A stretch of 64,000 nt of DNA. It comes from Gelidibacter algens (GTDB lineage Bacteria; Bacteroidota; Bacteroidia; Flavobacteriales; Flavobacteriaceae). This document shows positions 36,512 through 45,993 of this stretch, piece after piece. Each line of letters begins with the position of its first letter. Positions within the stretch are counted from its first letter, which is position 1. The translations under genes were made by a program, and so were the position numbers. The stretch covers positions 36,310 to 100,309 of the forward strand of contig NZ_LZRN01000013.1 in NCBI RefSeq assembly GCF_001678675.1, in the 5' to 3' direction. The notes beneath the pieces are model-generated. The model was not told the DNA's origin, searched no databases, and was given only the letters and a program-made list of their open reading frames with translations.

Positions 36512-37033
36512 ATGAAATTACTAGGTATAGGCTCGAGAATCAATCATAACGAATTTGGTAAGGGCGTTGTCACCAACGTCACCACAAAACATTATTGGGT
36601 GACCTTTATTGACAACGGATTGGAAACTATTGAACTGGATAGCGCATTTGAAGTCATTGAAGCTGCCGAAGATGATGTAGATACCATTAGTTTTTATGAA
36701 GTTGAGCGCACTCTAAAATCCATTTTAAAACAATGGAGTGATGTGAGCGAAGTGGTCACCATCGCTGATAAATGGAAAGGTGGCAAGCTTATTATGGAAC
36801 CTGGAGACTCCAATTTAAAATCGAACGAAGTGCCTATCGATACATTTTTCAATAAAATCACTATGGTTCGTGATCGCTTAAGAGTCATGGAACAAAAGAT
36901 TAACAGCAGTAATCTTGACGCACAGGAAAAGATTGATTTACAACAATATCTTACCAGATGTTATGGGAGCTTAACCACATTTAATGTGCTGTTTAAGCAT
37001 AAGGATCATAATTTTGTGGGGCAGAAAGGGTAG
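36512..37033 (+). CDS. Unknown protein with an N-terminal Tudor/KOW-like module
   Basis: A 173-residue cytosolic protein. The first 50 residues (KLLGIGSRINHNEFGKGVV, then a WVTFIDNG strand) follow the pattern G-x-x-[IV]-x-H-x-x-FGKG-x-V seen also at the C-terminus of the UvrD-like helicase in this window, where it is an RNA-polymerase-binding Tudor-like fold. The rest is helical and acidic (EAAEDDVDTISFYEVERTL, KITMVRDRLRVMEQKI). ATG at 36512 is chosen over an upstream frame opening at 36428 that encodes atypical residues. The function is unknown; a transcription- or repair-linked role is inference from the shared module. Confidence 0.78.
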   Translation: MKLLGIGSRINHNEFGKGVVTNVTTKHYWVTFIDNGLETIELDSAFEVIEAAEDDVDTISFYEVERTLKSILKQWSDVSEVVTIADKWKGGKLIMEPGDSNLKSNEVPIDTFFNKITMVRDRLRVMEQKINSSNLDAQEKIDLQQYLTRCYGSLTTFNVLFKHKDHNFVGQKG

Positions 37034-37038
37034 TAGTC

Positions 37039-37135
37039 AGTCGCAGTCTCAGTCTTAGTCTCAGTCTTAGTCTCAGTCACAGTCAGAGTCACAATTTCAG
37101 TCGCAGTCACAGTTGCAGTCACAGTTGCAGTTTAC
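37039..37135. repeat. Hexamer array AGTC[AGT][CTG], about 16 units, with terminal dyad
   Basis: A run of about sixteen 6-mers (AGTCGC, AGTCTC, AGTCTT, AGTCAC and variants) fills the gap between convergent genes. It merges at the right with an imperfect hairpin: GTTTACAGT near 37130 pairs with ACTGTAAAC near 37165. Confidence 0.88.
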
Positions 37136-37174
37136 AGTGACGGTTTACTGAAAACCGCGACTGCGACTGTAAAC

Positions 37175-37894
37175 TCATTTAGTCCCTGTAATATCCGTGA
37201 TCTCCAATCCAAAAACCATAAACTTGTGAAAGGTTGGCAACTGGGCACCACTTTCTGTTGTGGTCCAAACACTCCACGAGGCTTCCAATCCGTCAATAGG
37301 TAAAATATCCACCCACATTTGAAAGCTGGTGGGTTTTCCGGAAGCATCCAGATGCCACAAATAGGAATCTCCAGGAGTTGAACCACCGGAAGTATAGGTC
37401 ACTAAAAGTGATTTTGAACCGTTTTCCAAAGTGACTAAGCGGCGCTCTGTTCCAGGATCAAAGACCTTATACGGCGCCACTAGCCAAAAAGAATCATTGT
37501 TGAAATAAGCGAGGGCTTTTTCAATGAGTTCTTTTGAGTCAGCACCTTCAACTTTTTGGTCGTTTTTAAAGACTTCGCTTTTCGATGTGTCTTTCAGATC
37601 TAAATTGACTTTATAATCTTTCCAATAGACTTCGCAGGTGTTTTCGGCTTTGTTCCATTTAAAATGATGGCGTTTGCTGAAGGTCCATTCCAGATAGTTG
37701 GTGTTTTGGTAGGCTTCATAATCTAAAGCATTTAGCATTTTTTTGGCGACCTGTTCTGCTTGTTCACCTTTAATTCCTGTTGGCAAGTCCTTATCGTATT
37801 TGAAATATGTAAAACCGAATAAGAGAAGGGTGGGAAGCGTTATGAAGATAATGGCGCCTACGATAATTTTTAATATTTTTTTTGGATTGGCCAC
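37175..37894 (-). CDS. Membrane-anchored protein of unknown function
   Basis: A 239-residue protein with one N-terminal membrane segment (residues 8-28) and a soluble domain. The domain is rich in Trp and aromatic pairs (YLEWTFSKRHHFKWN, CEVYWKDYKVNLDL, SYLWHLDASGKPTSFQMWVD). It looks like a lipoprotein-independent periplasmic beta-rich domain, with no catalytic motif. Related sequences are familiar from other Flavobacteriia as uncharacterised proteins. It is convergent with the Tudor-module gene, with the hexamer array between them. Confidence 0.8.
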   Translation of the reverse strand: MANPKKILKIIVGAIIFITLPTLLLFGFTYFKYDKDLPTGIKGEQAEQVAKKMLNALDYEAYQNTNYLEWTFSKRHHFKWNKAENTCEVYWKDYKVNLDLKDTSKSEVFKNDQKVEGADSKELIEKALAYFNNDSFWLVAPYKVFDPGTERRLVTLENGSKSLLVTYTSGGSTPGDSYLWHLDASGKPTSFQMWVDILPIDGLEASWSVWTTTESGAQLPTFHKFMVFGLEITDITGTK

Positions 37895-37943
37895 GAATTC
37901 ACGACTGTTTTTATAGTTAAAAAATGATGCTGCAACAAGAGCT

Positions 37944-38043
37944 ATTTCGCAGAGTTACGCAGAGAAAATAGAGATGCACAGAATGTTTTTTAGAGTGTAC
38001 ATTTTACTCTGTGAATCTCTGTGTGTGTTTAACTCTGCGAAAT
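37944..38043. repeat. Long imperfect inverted repeat with CTCTGCG cores
   Basis: The outer arms ATTTCGCAGAGTTA (37944-37957) and TAACTCTGCGAAAT (38030-38043) are perfect over 14 bp. Inside them, ACGCAGAGAAAA and CACAGA pair partly with TCTGTG and CTCTGTGTGTG. It sits between two same-strand genes. The CTCTGCGA core also occurs in the 175-bp array at 45.1-45.9 kb. Confidence 0.75.
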
Positions 38044-38062
38044 AAGGCGAAATAACCCAATC

Positions 38063-41000
38063 CTAATTCTCATTCTTATACCCTTCCGGACGTTTCCAAC
38101 GTACCGGTGCTTTTGGTTCTGGCTTCATTTTAAATTCTTGGGTCTCCAACAATTTCATGGCTTCTTTAACGGCGCGCTCCAATTGCGGATCATTGCCGTT
38201 CATGCTCAACTTTGGTTCCTGAATCACTTCAATGTCTGGCGCAACGCCTTCACCTTCCACAGCCCATTCGCCATTCACATCATAAAATCCACCACGAGGC
38301 GCCACCATGCGGCCACCATCTATAAAAGGAGGTGTGTCCCAAGTGCCTACCAATCCGCCCCAAGTTCTGGTGCCAATCAGCGGTCCGATATTTTTTTCTT
38401 TAAACATATAAGGCAGCAAATCTCCGCCAGAACCTGCACGCTCATTGATAAGCATCACTTTTGGTCCCCAAATTCCCGCCATTGGTGTGGTCCACGGTCT
38501 GTTATCGTTGGTCTTACTATTAAAATATCCAAACAGCTCACGAGACATGATGTCAATCATATAATCTGCCGCTGAACCGCCACCGTTGTTGCGCTCATCA
38601 ATAATTACCCCTTTTTTATCCTGTTGGGAAAAGTAGTATCTGTTGAAAGATTTAAATCCGTCTTGGCTTGTATTTGGCACATACACATAAGCTAATTTGC
38701 CGTTGGAGAGTTCATCTACTTTTTTACGATTACTTTCTACCCAATCCATATACCGTAAGCTGCGTTCATTAGAAACTGGCTTTACCAAAAACGATTTGGC
38801 TCCTATAAGCGATGGTTTACTGTTCACTTCAATGGTGATTTCTCTATTGGCAGTTTGCTCCAACAGACGGTAGATATTCTCTTTCGGAGATACCGTTTTC
38901 CCATTGATGGAAACGATGTAATCGCCTTCATTCACCTGAATTCCTGGTAAGCCTAAAGGTGAATAGGTACCAGGATTCCAACGTTCGCCATTGTATATTT
39001 TGCTGATACGGTAACCATCCTTTGTCCATTCAAAATCAGAGCCCAATAAACCGACAGGAACGCGATCAATGTCTGGCATATCGCCTCCAGAAACATAAGA
39101 ATGGCCAATGGAAACTTCACCGCTCATAATGTCCACCACGTAGTTCAAGTCTGTTCTATGGCGCACATGGTCAATCCACGGCGCATACCATTTATAAACC
39201 TCGTCCCATGGTGCTCCATGAACATTGTCAACATATAAAAAATCGCGCATATAGCGCCACCCTTCTTTAAAGATTTGCTGATATTCAGCTTTAGGATCAA
39301 CTTTTACCTTCAAATCCATTTTGAGCTTTTCATCATCTTTTGGAGGTGTTGTGGTGCTGGTAATGCTCCAACTGTTGTTTTGTTTTATCAACGCATTGTC
39401 ACGATCGGATGAAACCACCATTTCTGAAACGTCTTTGGCATATTCTGTGGCTTTGCCTTTCTCCAAACTATAACTGTGAATTTTGAATCCAGTAGCATCA
39501 GGAATCATTTCCTCTACAAAAACAACATTTTTTGGACCTTTAATCAAGCCCACATAACTGCCTTCTTTAAGTTCAAGAGGTACGGCACGATTAAAGATAT
39601 TTTCTTGGTCAATGATAATTTTTGGCACATCAGCCGTTTTATCTTTGTCTTTGGAATCGTCCTTTTTATTCTTGTCCTCTTTTTTATCCTCTTCTGATTT
39701 ATCGTCCTTCTCTTTAGAATTTTCCTCATCGGTTTTTGGAAGAATGGGAGCGTTATCTTTACTGTTCAGAACGATGGCATATAAACTTCTCGTCACATTC
39801 ACATCATAAGAACTCATATCTAGCCAACCCGAGGTCAATCCGTAATTGGTACTCGCCAAAGTGTAAATATACTTTCCTGAAGCATCCCACACAGGGCTTA
39901 TCGCGTCTGCAATACCATCCGTAATTTGAATGGTCTCATTAGTTTCGACATTGTAGACAAAAATGGATTTGAAGTGACTTTCCTTTTGTTTGGCATACGC
40001 AATCCATTTACTGTCAGGAGACCAAACCGGATTCATGGAACGATCAGGATGCGCGTAACGATCTGTGTCGGCTTTTACGACCTTTTTGGTATCAAGATTG
40101 ACAATCCAAAGGTTGTAATCGGTATCTGTATACGCGATGTATTTGCCATCATTGGACCATTCTGGTTTAAAGTAAAAAGTGGCATTGGGTAAGGTGATCT
40201 CTTCTTGATTATTGCCGTCTTGGTCTGCAACTTTCATTTTATAGTTACCAGTGGCATCAGAAAACCATGCGATTTTATCTCCTTTTGGTGACCAGATCGG
40301 ACTGCGGTCTGCCACTCCAGAAGAATTGGTAAGGTTGCGCCACGTACCATTTTCTTTCGGTACCGTAAAAATCTCTCCACGATGCTCAAAAACAGCACGC
40401 ATCCCTTTTGGAGAAATTTGCGGATTGCTTAAACTATTTGCAGAAACATCTTCCCAACGGGGTCTTGAAAAATTCAAATCGCCAGTTGCAGTGATGTTCA
40501 GCTGTTTGGTTGTTCCAGTTTCTATATCCAATAGGTGCAAATAGCCTCCTTGTTCATACACGATTTGATTGTTGGTGGCATCCAAGCTTTTGACATCAAA
40601 TTTTTTATGAAAGGTAATTTGTTTCTCTGTTTTACTTTTAGGATCAAAGGACCAAATATTACTGGTATAATCACGTTCTGACAGATAATAGACAAGTCCG
40701 TTCTGCCACACAGGATACAAATGCCGTTCTTTATCCAGTTGAGGCGTGGTAATCAAATCTTTGGTTTTTAAATCCACAATCCAAATGGGCATTGCTTGTC
40801 CGCCTCTGTAGTTGCGCCATTCCGGATCCCAAGAGGTGATAGGGGTATAGGCTATATATTTTCCATCCGCAGAAATATCACCATACGCTGCTCTTGGAAT
40901 ATCTAATGCCTCAGGAAAGCTTCCTTCTGCAGTTACGGTGTAAAATTTTGAAAGTGTGGTAGGTTTTCCTTCGCGCCCTGAACGAAAGAGGATTTTGCTG

Positions 41001-41341
41001 TCGGGCGTCCACCCTTGTACATAATCGCCATCAGGATGAAAGGTGAGGCGCTGTGGCTCTCCGCCTTCTGAAGGAACAATGTACACATCAGAATTTCCAT
41101 CGTATTCAGCCGTAAAAGCAATCATCTTGCCATCCTCAGAAAAATGGGGGTCAGATTCATACCCTTCGCCACTGGTCAATCTTATGGCAGTGCCACCATT
41201 AATTGGGGCTTTCCACAAATCATTCGCATAAATAAAAACAACTTCGGTTTTAGAAATGGTGGGTTGCCGCAGTAATTGCGTGCCTTGTGAAAACATGGAA
41301 AGTGAGGAAAATAGTGTAAAAAGGACAAGGGAATTTCTCAT
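38063..41341 (-). CDS. Tricorn-like S41 peptidase
   Basis: Large exported peptidase complex subunit that degrades peptides. A signal peptide spans 1-18 (SMFSQG). Residues about 25-530 form two beta-propellers with WSPDSKW/FSEDGKM-type blades. A highly charged Lys/Asp/Glu linker lies at about 537-575. The core domain has a PDZ segment (GIQVNEGDYIVSINGK). The S41 active site has His in VSIGHSYV (about 774) and nucleophile Ser971 in RAGSGGDLLPYM, followed by GTRTWGGLVG. The 1092-residue length matches Thermoplasma tricorn. It may work downstream of the M1 and S9 peptidases in this window. Confidence 0.93.
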   Translation of the reverse strand: MRNSLVLFTLFSSLSMFSQGTQLLRQPTISKTEVVFIYANDLWKAPINGGTAIRLTSGEGYESDPHFSEDGKMIAFTAEYDGNSDVYIVPSEGGEPQRLTFHPDGDYVQGWTPDSKILFRSGREGKPTTLSKFYTVTAEGSFPEALDIPRAAYGDISADGKYIAYTPITSWDPEWRNYRGGQAMPIWIVDLKTKDLITTPQLDKERHLYPVWQNGLVYYLSERDYTSNIWSFDPKSKTEKQITFHKKFDVKSLDATNNQIVYEQGGYLHLLDIETGTTKQLNITATGDLNFSRPRWEDVSANSLSNPQISPKGMRAVFEHRGEIFTVPKENGTWRNLTNSSGVADRSPIWSPKGDKIAWFSDATGNYKMKVADQDGNNQEEITLPNATFYFKPEWSNDGKYIAYTDTDYNLWIVNLDTKKVVKADTDRYAHPDRSMNPVWSPDSKWIAYAKQKESHFKSIFVYNVETNETIQITDGIADAISPVWDASGKYIYTLASTNYGLTSGWLDMSSYDVNVTRSLYAIVLNSKDNAPILPKTDEENSKEKDDKSEEDKKEDKNKKDDSKDKDKTADVPKIIIDQENIFNRAVPLELKEGSYVGLIKGPKNVVFVEEMIPDATGFKIHSYSLEKGKATEYAKDVSEMVVSSDRDNALIKQNNSWSITSTTTPPKDDEKLKMDLKVKVDPKAEYQQIFKEGWRYMRDFLYVDNVHGAPWDEVYKWYAPWIDHVRHRTDLNYVVDIMSGEVSIGHSYVSGGDMPDIDRVPVGLLGSDFEWTKDGYRISKIYNGERWNPGTYSPLGLPGIQVNEGDYIVSINGKTVSPKENIYRLLEQTANREITIEVNSKPSLIGAKSFLVKPVSNERSLRYMDWVESNRKKVDELSNGKLAYVYVPNTSQDGFKSFNRYYFSQQDKKGVIIDERNNGGGSAADYMIDIMSRELFGYFNSKTNDNRPWTTPMAGIWGPKVMLINERAGSGGDLLPYMFKEKNIGPLIGTRTWGGLVGTWDTPPFIDGGRMVAPRGGFYDVNGEWAVEGEGVAPDIEVIQEPKLSMNGNDPQLERAVKEAMKLLETQEFKMKPEPKAPVRWKRPEGYKNEN

Positions 41342-41396
41342 AATAACGGTGGTTTTGAAAATGTTTTAAAAATACAAATAATATGGTATGGATAAC

Positions 41397-42002
41397 CTAC
41401 TGCAAAGCGTACATGTGTTGCAATGCTGTTAATTTTTTATTTGAAAAGACACGTAGTTCTTCAAAAAAAATGGTGAATTCATCCTCAAAATCATCATAAA
41501 ACTCCTGAAGTTCATTGGTAGCGCTATTCATTCCTGAAATGTTATTGGTACGGTGGTTCATGCCATTGAGTACTTTTTGAATCCCTTCAATTTGGGCGTA
41601 GCTTAACAGCCAATTGTCGGCAATCATATAGGGCATCATCTTCTGAATACGCAGAGGCAAGAGCTCAAAATTTGTTTTTAGCGAGTCATAAAAATTAGCA
41701 ACATACAGGTCCAAAGGTGTGTTAGAATACTGCGACCAATTTTTGGCTAAAAAATGGTCGTATAAAATATCCACAATCACACCGCTATAATGGCTGTAGT
41801 TTTTATGGAGTCTTTTTGTACTTAATCTGACCGTAGGATGGGCATCCGTAAAAGTGTCAATTTCCCGATGGAGTAAAATGCCAATTTGAATGTCTTTCGG
41901 CTGCTTTTCATAGCGTCTTCCTTTGATGCCGTCTGCCATAAAGTTTCCGATAGTGATCAACGGGTTGTCTCCTGAAAGATAAATGTGGGCTAAAAAATTC
42001 AT
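41397..42002 (-). CDS. Acyl-carrier-protein phosphodiesterase-like protein
   Basis: Removes the 4'-phosphopantetheine arm from ACP in the characterised member (AcpH, DUF479). The 201 residues open with the family motif NFLAHIYLSGDNPLITIGNFMAD, where Asn/His/Asp are conserved, and contain the HREIDTFTDAHPTV motif (about residues 48-61) plus GVIVDILYDHFLAKNW. No signal peptide. The gene is divergent from glmM, with 77 bases between them. Family assignment is secure; activity on ACP here is by homology. Confidence 0.88.
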   Translation of the reverse strand: MNFLAHIYLSGDNPLITIGNFMADGIKGRRYEKQPKDIQIGILLHREIDTFTDAHPTVRLSTKRLHKNYSHYSGVIVDILYDHFLAKNWSQYSNTPLDLYVANFYDSLKTNFELLPLRIQKMMPYMIADNWLLSYAQIEGIQKVLNGMNHRTNNISGMNSATNELQEFYDDFEDEFTIFFEELRVFSNKKLTALQHMYALQ

Positions 42003-42049
42003 CGGTCTAATTTACGGAATTGCTTTTTAGATTTCCGATTTTGTAATTG

Positions 42050-42057
42050 TATATTTG
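42050..42057 (+). promoter_or_regulatory. -7 box for glmM
   Basis: TATATTTG, an exact TAnnTTTG match, lies 22 bases upstream of the ATG at 42080. The -33 region holds only a weak TTTA/TTG. Confidence 0.5.
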
Positions 42058-42079
42058 CTTTTCACTTTAAAAAACAGAT

Positions 42080-43468
42080 ATGACACTCATCAAATCAATT
42101 TCAGGAATACGAGGCACCATTGGCGGACATGTTGGAGATAATTTAACGCCTATTGATGCGGTTAAATTTGCATCGGCTTATGGAATATGGTTAAAACAAC
42201 AGCGCCATAAAGAGACGCACAGAGTTGTGGTGGGTCGTGATGCGCGTATTTCTGGTGAAATGATTCAAAATTTAGTGATGAATACGTTGGTTGGTTTGGG
42301 TATTCATGTTATTGATCTCGGTTTGTCAACAACCCCAACTGTTGAGATTGCCGTACCTATGGAACATGCTGATGGCGGCATTATTTTAACAGCAAGCCAC
42401 AATCCTAAACAATGGAATGCACTTAAACTCCTCAATGCCAAAGGCGAATTTTTAAATGGAGAAGAAGGCGCTAAGATTTTGGAAATTGCTGAAAGCGGAG
42501 AAATGATCTTTGCAGACGTAGACCATCTTGGAGAGATTACGAAAAATGAGGCGTATATAGATATTCATATTGATGAAGTTTTAAAATTGCCCTTGGTGAA
42601 TAAAAAAGCCATCGAAGATGCTAATTTTAAAGTGGTTGTAGATGGTGTCAATTCTACAGGTGGTATTGCCATCCCATTATTATTGGAACGTTTGGGCGTG
42701 CATACTGTAAAACTATTCTGTGAACCTAACGGACAATTCCCACATAATCCAGAACCTTTGAAAGAGCATTTGCACGATTTATCTGCAGCAGTAGTTAAAG
42801 AGGATGCCGATTTGGGCATTGTGGTAGACCCTGATGTGGATCGCTTAGCATTTATGGATGAAAAAGGTGAGATGTTTGGTGAAGAATATACTTTAGTGGC
42901 CTGTGCCGATTATGTATTGAGCAAAACTCCGGGGAATACAGTAAGCAATATGAGCTCAACCAGAGCCTTGAGAGATATTACTGAAAAACACGGTGGTACT
43001 TACGAAGCAAGCGCGGTAGGAGAGGTAAATGTGGTTGAGCTGATGAAGAAAAACAATGCCATTATTGGTGGTGAAGGTAATGGTGGCATAATCTATCCAG
43101 AATCTCATTACGGCCGTGATGCCCTTGTTGGTGTGGCTTTGTTTTTGAGCCTGTTGGCAGAAAGGAAGATATCTACAAGTGCGCTCAGAGCCTCTTACCC
43201 AAGTTACTTTATGGGTAAGAAGAAGATCGAGTTAACAGCTGATATGGATGTGGATGGTATTTTGAAAGCGATGGAAACACGTTATCAAAATGAAAAGTTG
43301 ACTACAATTGACGGCGTAAAGATCGATTTTAGCAACAGTTGGGTCCATTTGAGAAAGAGCAATACGGAGCCAATTATCAGGATTTATACCGAAGCGCCTT
43401 CACAATTAGAAGCAGATGAACTGGCCGATAAGATCATATCTGAAATTAAAGCAGTCGCAAATATTTAG
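42080..43468 (+). CDS. glmM: Phosphoglucosamine mutase
   Basis: Interconverts glucosamine-6-phosphate and glucosamine-1-phosphate for UDP-GlcNAc, the precursor of peptidoglycan and lipid A. The phosphoserine loop TASHNPKQWNALK contains Ser106, the metal loop is DPDVDRLAF near residue 250, the sugar-binding loop GGEGNGGII is near 335, and the phosphate-binding C-terminus has RKSNTEPIIRIY. The 462-residue length is the usual short Bacteroidota form. It is monocistronic, followed by the aminotransferase 75 bases downstream on the same strand. Confidence 0.94.
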   Translation: MTLIKSISGIRGTIGGHVGDNLTPIDAVKFASAYGIWLKQQRHKETHRVVVGRDARISGEMIQNLVMNTLVGLGIHVIDLGLSTTPTVEIAVPMEHADGGIILTASHNPKQWNALKLLNAKGEFLNGEEGAKILEIAESGEMIFADVDHLGEITKNEAYIDIHIDEVLKLPLVNKKAIEDANFKVVVDGVNSTGGIAIPLLLERLGVHTVKLFCEPNGQFPHNPEPLKEHLHDLSAAVVKEDADLGIVVDPDVDRLAFMDEKGEMFGEEYTLVACADYVLSKTPGNTVSNMSSTRALRDITEKHGGTYEASAVGEVNVVELMKKNNAIIGGEGNGGIIYPESHYGRDALVGVALFLSLLAERKISTSALRASYPSYFMGKKKIELTADMDVDGILKAMETRYQNEKLTTIDGVKIDFSNSWVHLRKSNTEPIIRIYTEAPSQLEADELADKIISEIKAVANI

Positions 43469-43543
43469 TACCTTTTAATGATTATTAAAAATTGAATTCA
43501 TCCCGCCGTTCAGAGGGATAAAACACTTGAAATTTTAGTTCAA

Positions 43544-45049
43544 ATGATTTCGACACCAACACCAAACACAAAAACAACCGAGCTAGAAAATTACTTTCAA
43601 CAGTTCAGGCAACATATTATTGGGATTGATCAGGAGTTTATGACGCCTTACGGGAAGCAGAGAATCATTTATACAGATTGGACCGCATCGGGACGTTTAT
43701 ATAGACCCATTGAAGAGAAGTTGACGAATGAATTTGGGCCTTATGTGGCCAATACCCATACGGAAACTACGGTTTCTGGAACAGCGATGACTAAGGCCTA
43801 TCATAAAGCAAAACATATTATCAAGGATCATGTTAACAGCAATGCTGACGATGTGTTAATTTGTTGTGGCAGCGGAATGACAGAGGCTATCAATAAATTT
43901 CAGAGAATTTTGGGATTAAAAGTTCCAGAAAATCTTCAAAAGCACACCATAGTTCCTGATGAAATGAGACCAGTTGTTTTTATAACGCATATGGAACACC
44001 ATTCTAACCAAACGTCATGGTTGGAGACAATCGCCAAAGTTGAGGTAATTCCGCCAGGTGAAGATGGATTGTTTTGTATGGCTAATTTAGAAGCGCTTCT
44101 TGAAAAACATGAGGCACGACCAATCAAAATAGCCTCGGTTATTGGAGGTTCCAACGTGACAGGAATCCAGACACCTTATCATGACATTGCCAAAGTGATG
44201 CACCAAAATGGTGGGGTCTGTTTTGTGGATTTCGCCTGTTCTGCACCTTATGTAAATATGGACATGCATCCCGAAGATGAAGACAAAGCGCTGGATGCTA
44301 TTTTCTTCTCGCCACACAAATTCTTGGGAGGTCCGGGAACATCAGGTGTTTTGATCTTCAACAAGAAACTCTACAAAAATATGATTCCTGACAGTCCGGG
44401 TGGTGGCACCGTGAGTTGGACCAATCCATGGGGAGAACACAAGTATATTGATAATATTGAAGACCGTGAAGATGGTGGTACACCAGGCTTTTTGCAAACC
44501 ATAAAAACCGCATTGGCCATTAAGCTCAAAGAGCAAATGGGCGTTGATAATATTCTGAATCGTGAACATGAAATTATTGATTATATTTTTAGCAGTTTAA
44601 AAGACATTGAAAACCTTACTATTCTTGCAGGCCAGCATCAAAATCGATTAGGCGTCATTTCATTTTATATTGATGACTTACATTTTAATTTGGGAGTAAA
44701 GCTTTTGAATGATCGTTTTGGTATCCAAACACGTGGTGGCTGTAGCTGTGCAGGTACCTATGGGCATTTTCTATTGCATGTAGATATTGAAACGTCCCAT
44801 CAATTGACGAATGAAATTTCTTTAGGAGAATTGACACGCAAACCAGGTTGGATACGGATGTCCATCCATCCTACAACTACCACGGAAGAAACGGTCTATG
44901 TATGCGAAAGTTTAAAAAAACTCGCTAAACACCATAAGGAATGGGCAACGGATTATCAGTATGTTCGCGCGACTAATGAGTTTATACATAAATCGGCTTT
45001 AGTTGAAGATAAACATGCAATTCCGGTGAATGATTGGTTTGAGCTGTAA
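43544..45049 (+). CDS. Class V aminotransferase-fold protein (cysteine-desulfurase-like)
   Basis: PLP enzyme of the NifS/SufS fold. The Schiff-base lysine Lys259 lies in FFSPHKFLGG, and the cofactor-stacking region HMEHHSNQTSW is near residues 149-159. The SufS-like cysteine loop RGGCSCAG has Cys400 and Cys402. At 501 residues it is about 95 longer than SufS, with an extended C-terminus. No suf or isc genes are adjacent, so a role as main Fe-S desulfurase is not supported. It could be a selenocysteine lyase-like or another PLP C-S lyase. Monocistronic; the downstream gap holds the 175-bp repeat array. Confidence 0.85.
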   Translation: MISTPTPNTKTTELENYFQQFRQHIIGIDQEFMTPYGKQRIIYTDWTASGRLYRPIEEKLTNEFGPYVANTHTETTVSGTAMTKAYHKAKHIIKDHVNSNADDVLICCGSGMTEAINKFQRILGLKVPENLQKHTIVPDEMRPVVFITHMEHHSNQTSWLETIAKVEVIPPGEDGLFCMANLEALLEKHEARPIKIASVIGGSNVTGIQTPYHDIAKVMHQNGGVCFVDFACSAPYVNMDMHPEDEDKALDAIFFSPHKFLGGPGTSGVLIFNKKLYKNMIPDSPGGGTVSWTNPWGEHKYIDNIEDREDGGTPGFLQTIKTALAIKLKEQMGVDNILNREHEIIDYIFSSLKDIENLTILAGQHQNRLGVISFYIDDLHFNLGVKLLNDRFGIQTRGGCSCAGTYGHFLLHVDIETSHQLTNEISLGELTRKPGWIRMSIHPTTTTEETVYVCESLKKLAKHHKEWATDYQYVRATNEFIHKSALVEDKHAIPVNDWFEL

Positions 45050-45143
45050 TTTTCCGAATTATTTGTTCGAAGGTTCTCTATTATTTTTGACACCCACTGA
45101 AGCCTCGGCGTCACAAATCCTTAAAAATAAATCAATAGGTTAG

Positions 45144-45892
45144 AACTTAGCGCTTCTGCGTCTCTGCGAGAAAAATCAAAAGATTTTAAAGAAAAAAATT
45201 ACACAGATTCTAACTGGAATTTGGTATTTATTTTTTGGAATTTTAAATGAAACACTCGTCTTTTGGAGCTCCCAGAAGCTTTCGGATAAAGATTCTTACA
45301 GGTATATCTATCCATTAAGACTTAGCGCCTCTGCGCCTCTGCGAGAAAATCAAATGATTTTAAAGATAAAAATTAGACAGATTCTAATTGGAATTTGGTA
45401 TTTATCTTTTGGAATTTTAAATGAAACACTGGTCCCTTAGAGCTCCCAGAAGCTTTCAGATAACGATTCTTACAGGTACATCTATCCATTAAGACTTAGC
45501 GCTTCTGCGTCTCTGCGAGAAAAATCAAATGATTTAAAAGTTAACAATTACACACATTCTGATTGGAATTTGATAGTTGTTTATTCAGCCCAATTTTTTT
45601 GAAATATTACTTTAGTGCATCTTGATTTAGTTTCTAAAAATTTTGACACGAATTTCACGAATTTTCACGGATTTACTAGTTCTTAGAACTTAGCGCCTCT
45701 GCGTCTCTGCGAGAAAAATCAATTGATTTTAAAGAAAAAAATTACACAGATTCTAATTGGAATTTGGTATTTATCTTTTGGAATTTTAAATGAAACACTC
45801 GTCTTTTGGAGCTCCTAGAAGCTTTCGGATAAAGATTCTTACAGGTATATCTATCCATTAAGACTTAGCGCCTCTGCGCCTCTGCGAGAAAA
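45144..45892. repeat. Array of about 175-bp tandem repeats in the 45050-45993 gap
   Basis: Unit starts marked by CTTAGCGC[CT]TCTGCG lie at 45146, 45321, 45495, 45689 and 45864, giving periods of 175, 174, 194 and 175. Units 1, 2 and 4 are full length and near identical. Unit 3 is cut after about 85 bases and joined to unrelated sequence (including CACGAATTTCACGAATTTT-like text), and unit 5 is a short start. Each unit begins with an 8-bp direct repeat (CGCCTCTG twice) and contains GGAGCTCC[CT]AGAAGCTTTC. No open reading frame, tRNA or CRISPR spacer structure was seen in the 944-bp gap. Confidence 0.93.
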
Positions 45893-45993
45893 CTACTTTT
45901 TATATAGCATTCAATTGGAAAGGCAAGTTATTCAAAATTGATGGGCAAGTCTATAATCTAAAATCCATCAGCGAAGCGATCTAAAATCTATTT

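Noticed and set aside
45144..45892. Regular repeats as a CRISPR array
   Set aside because: Units are about 175 bp and identical over their length, with no unique spacers of constant size and no cas gene nearby.
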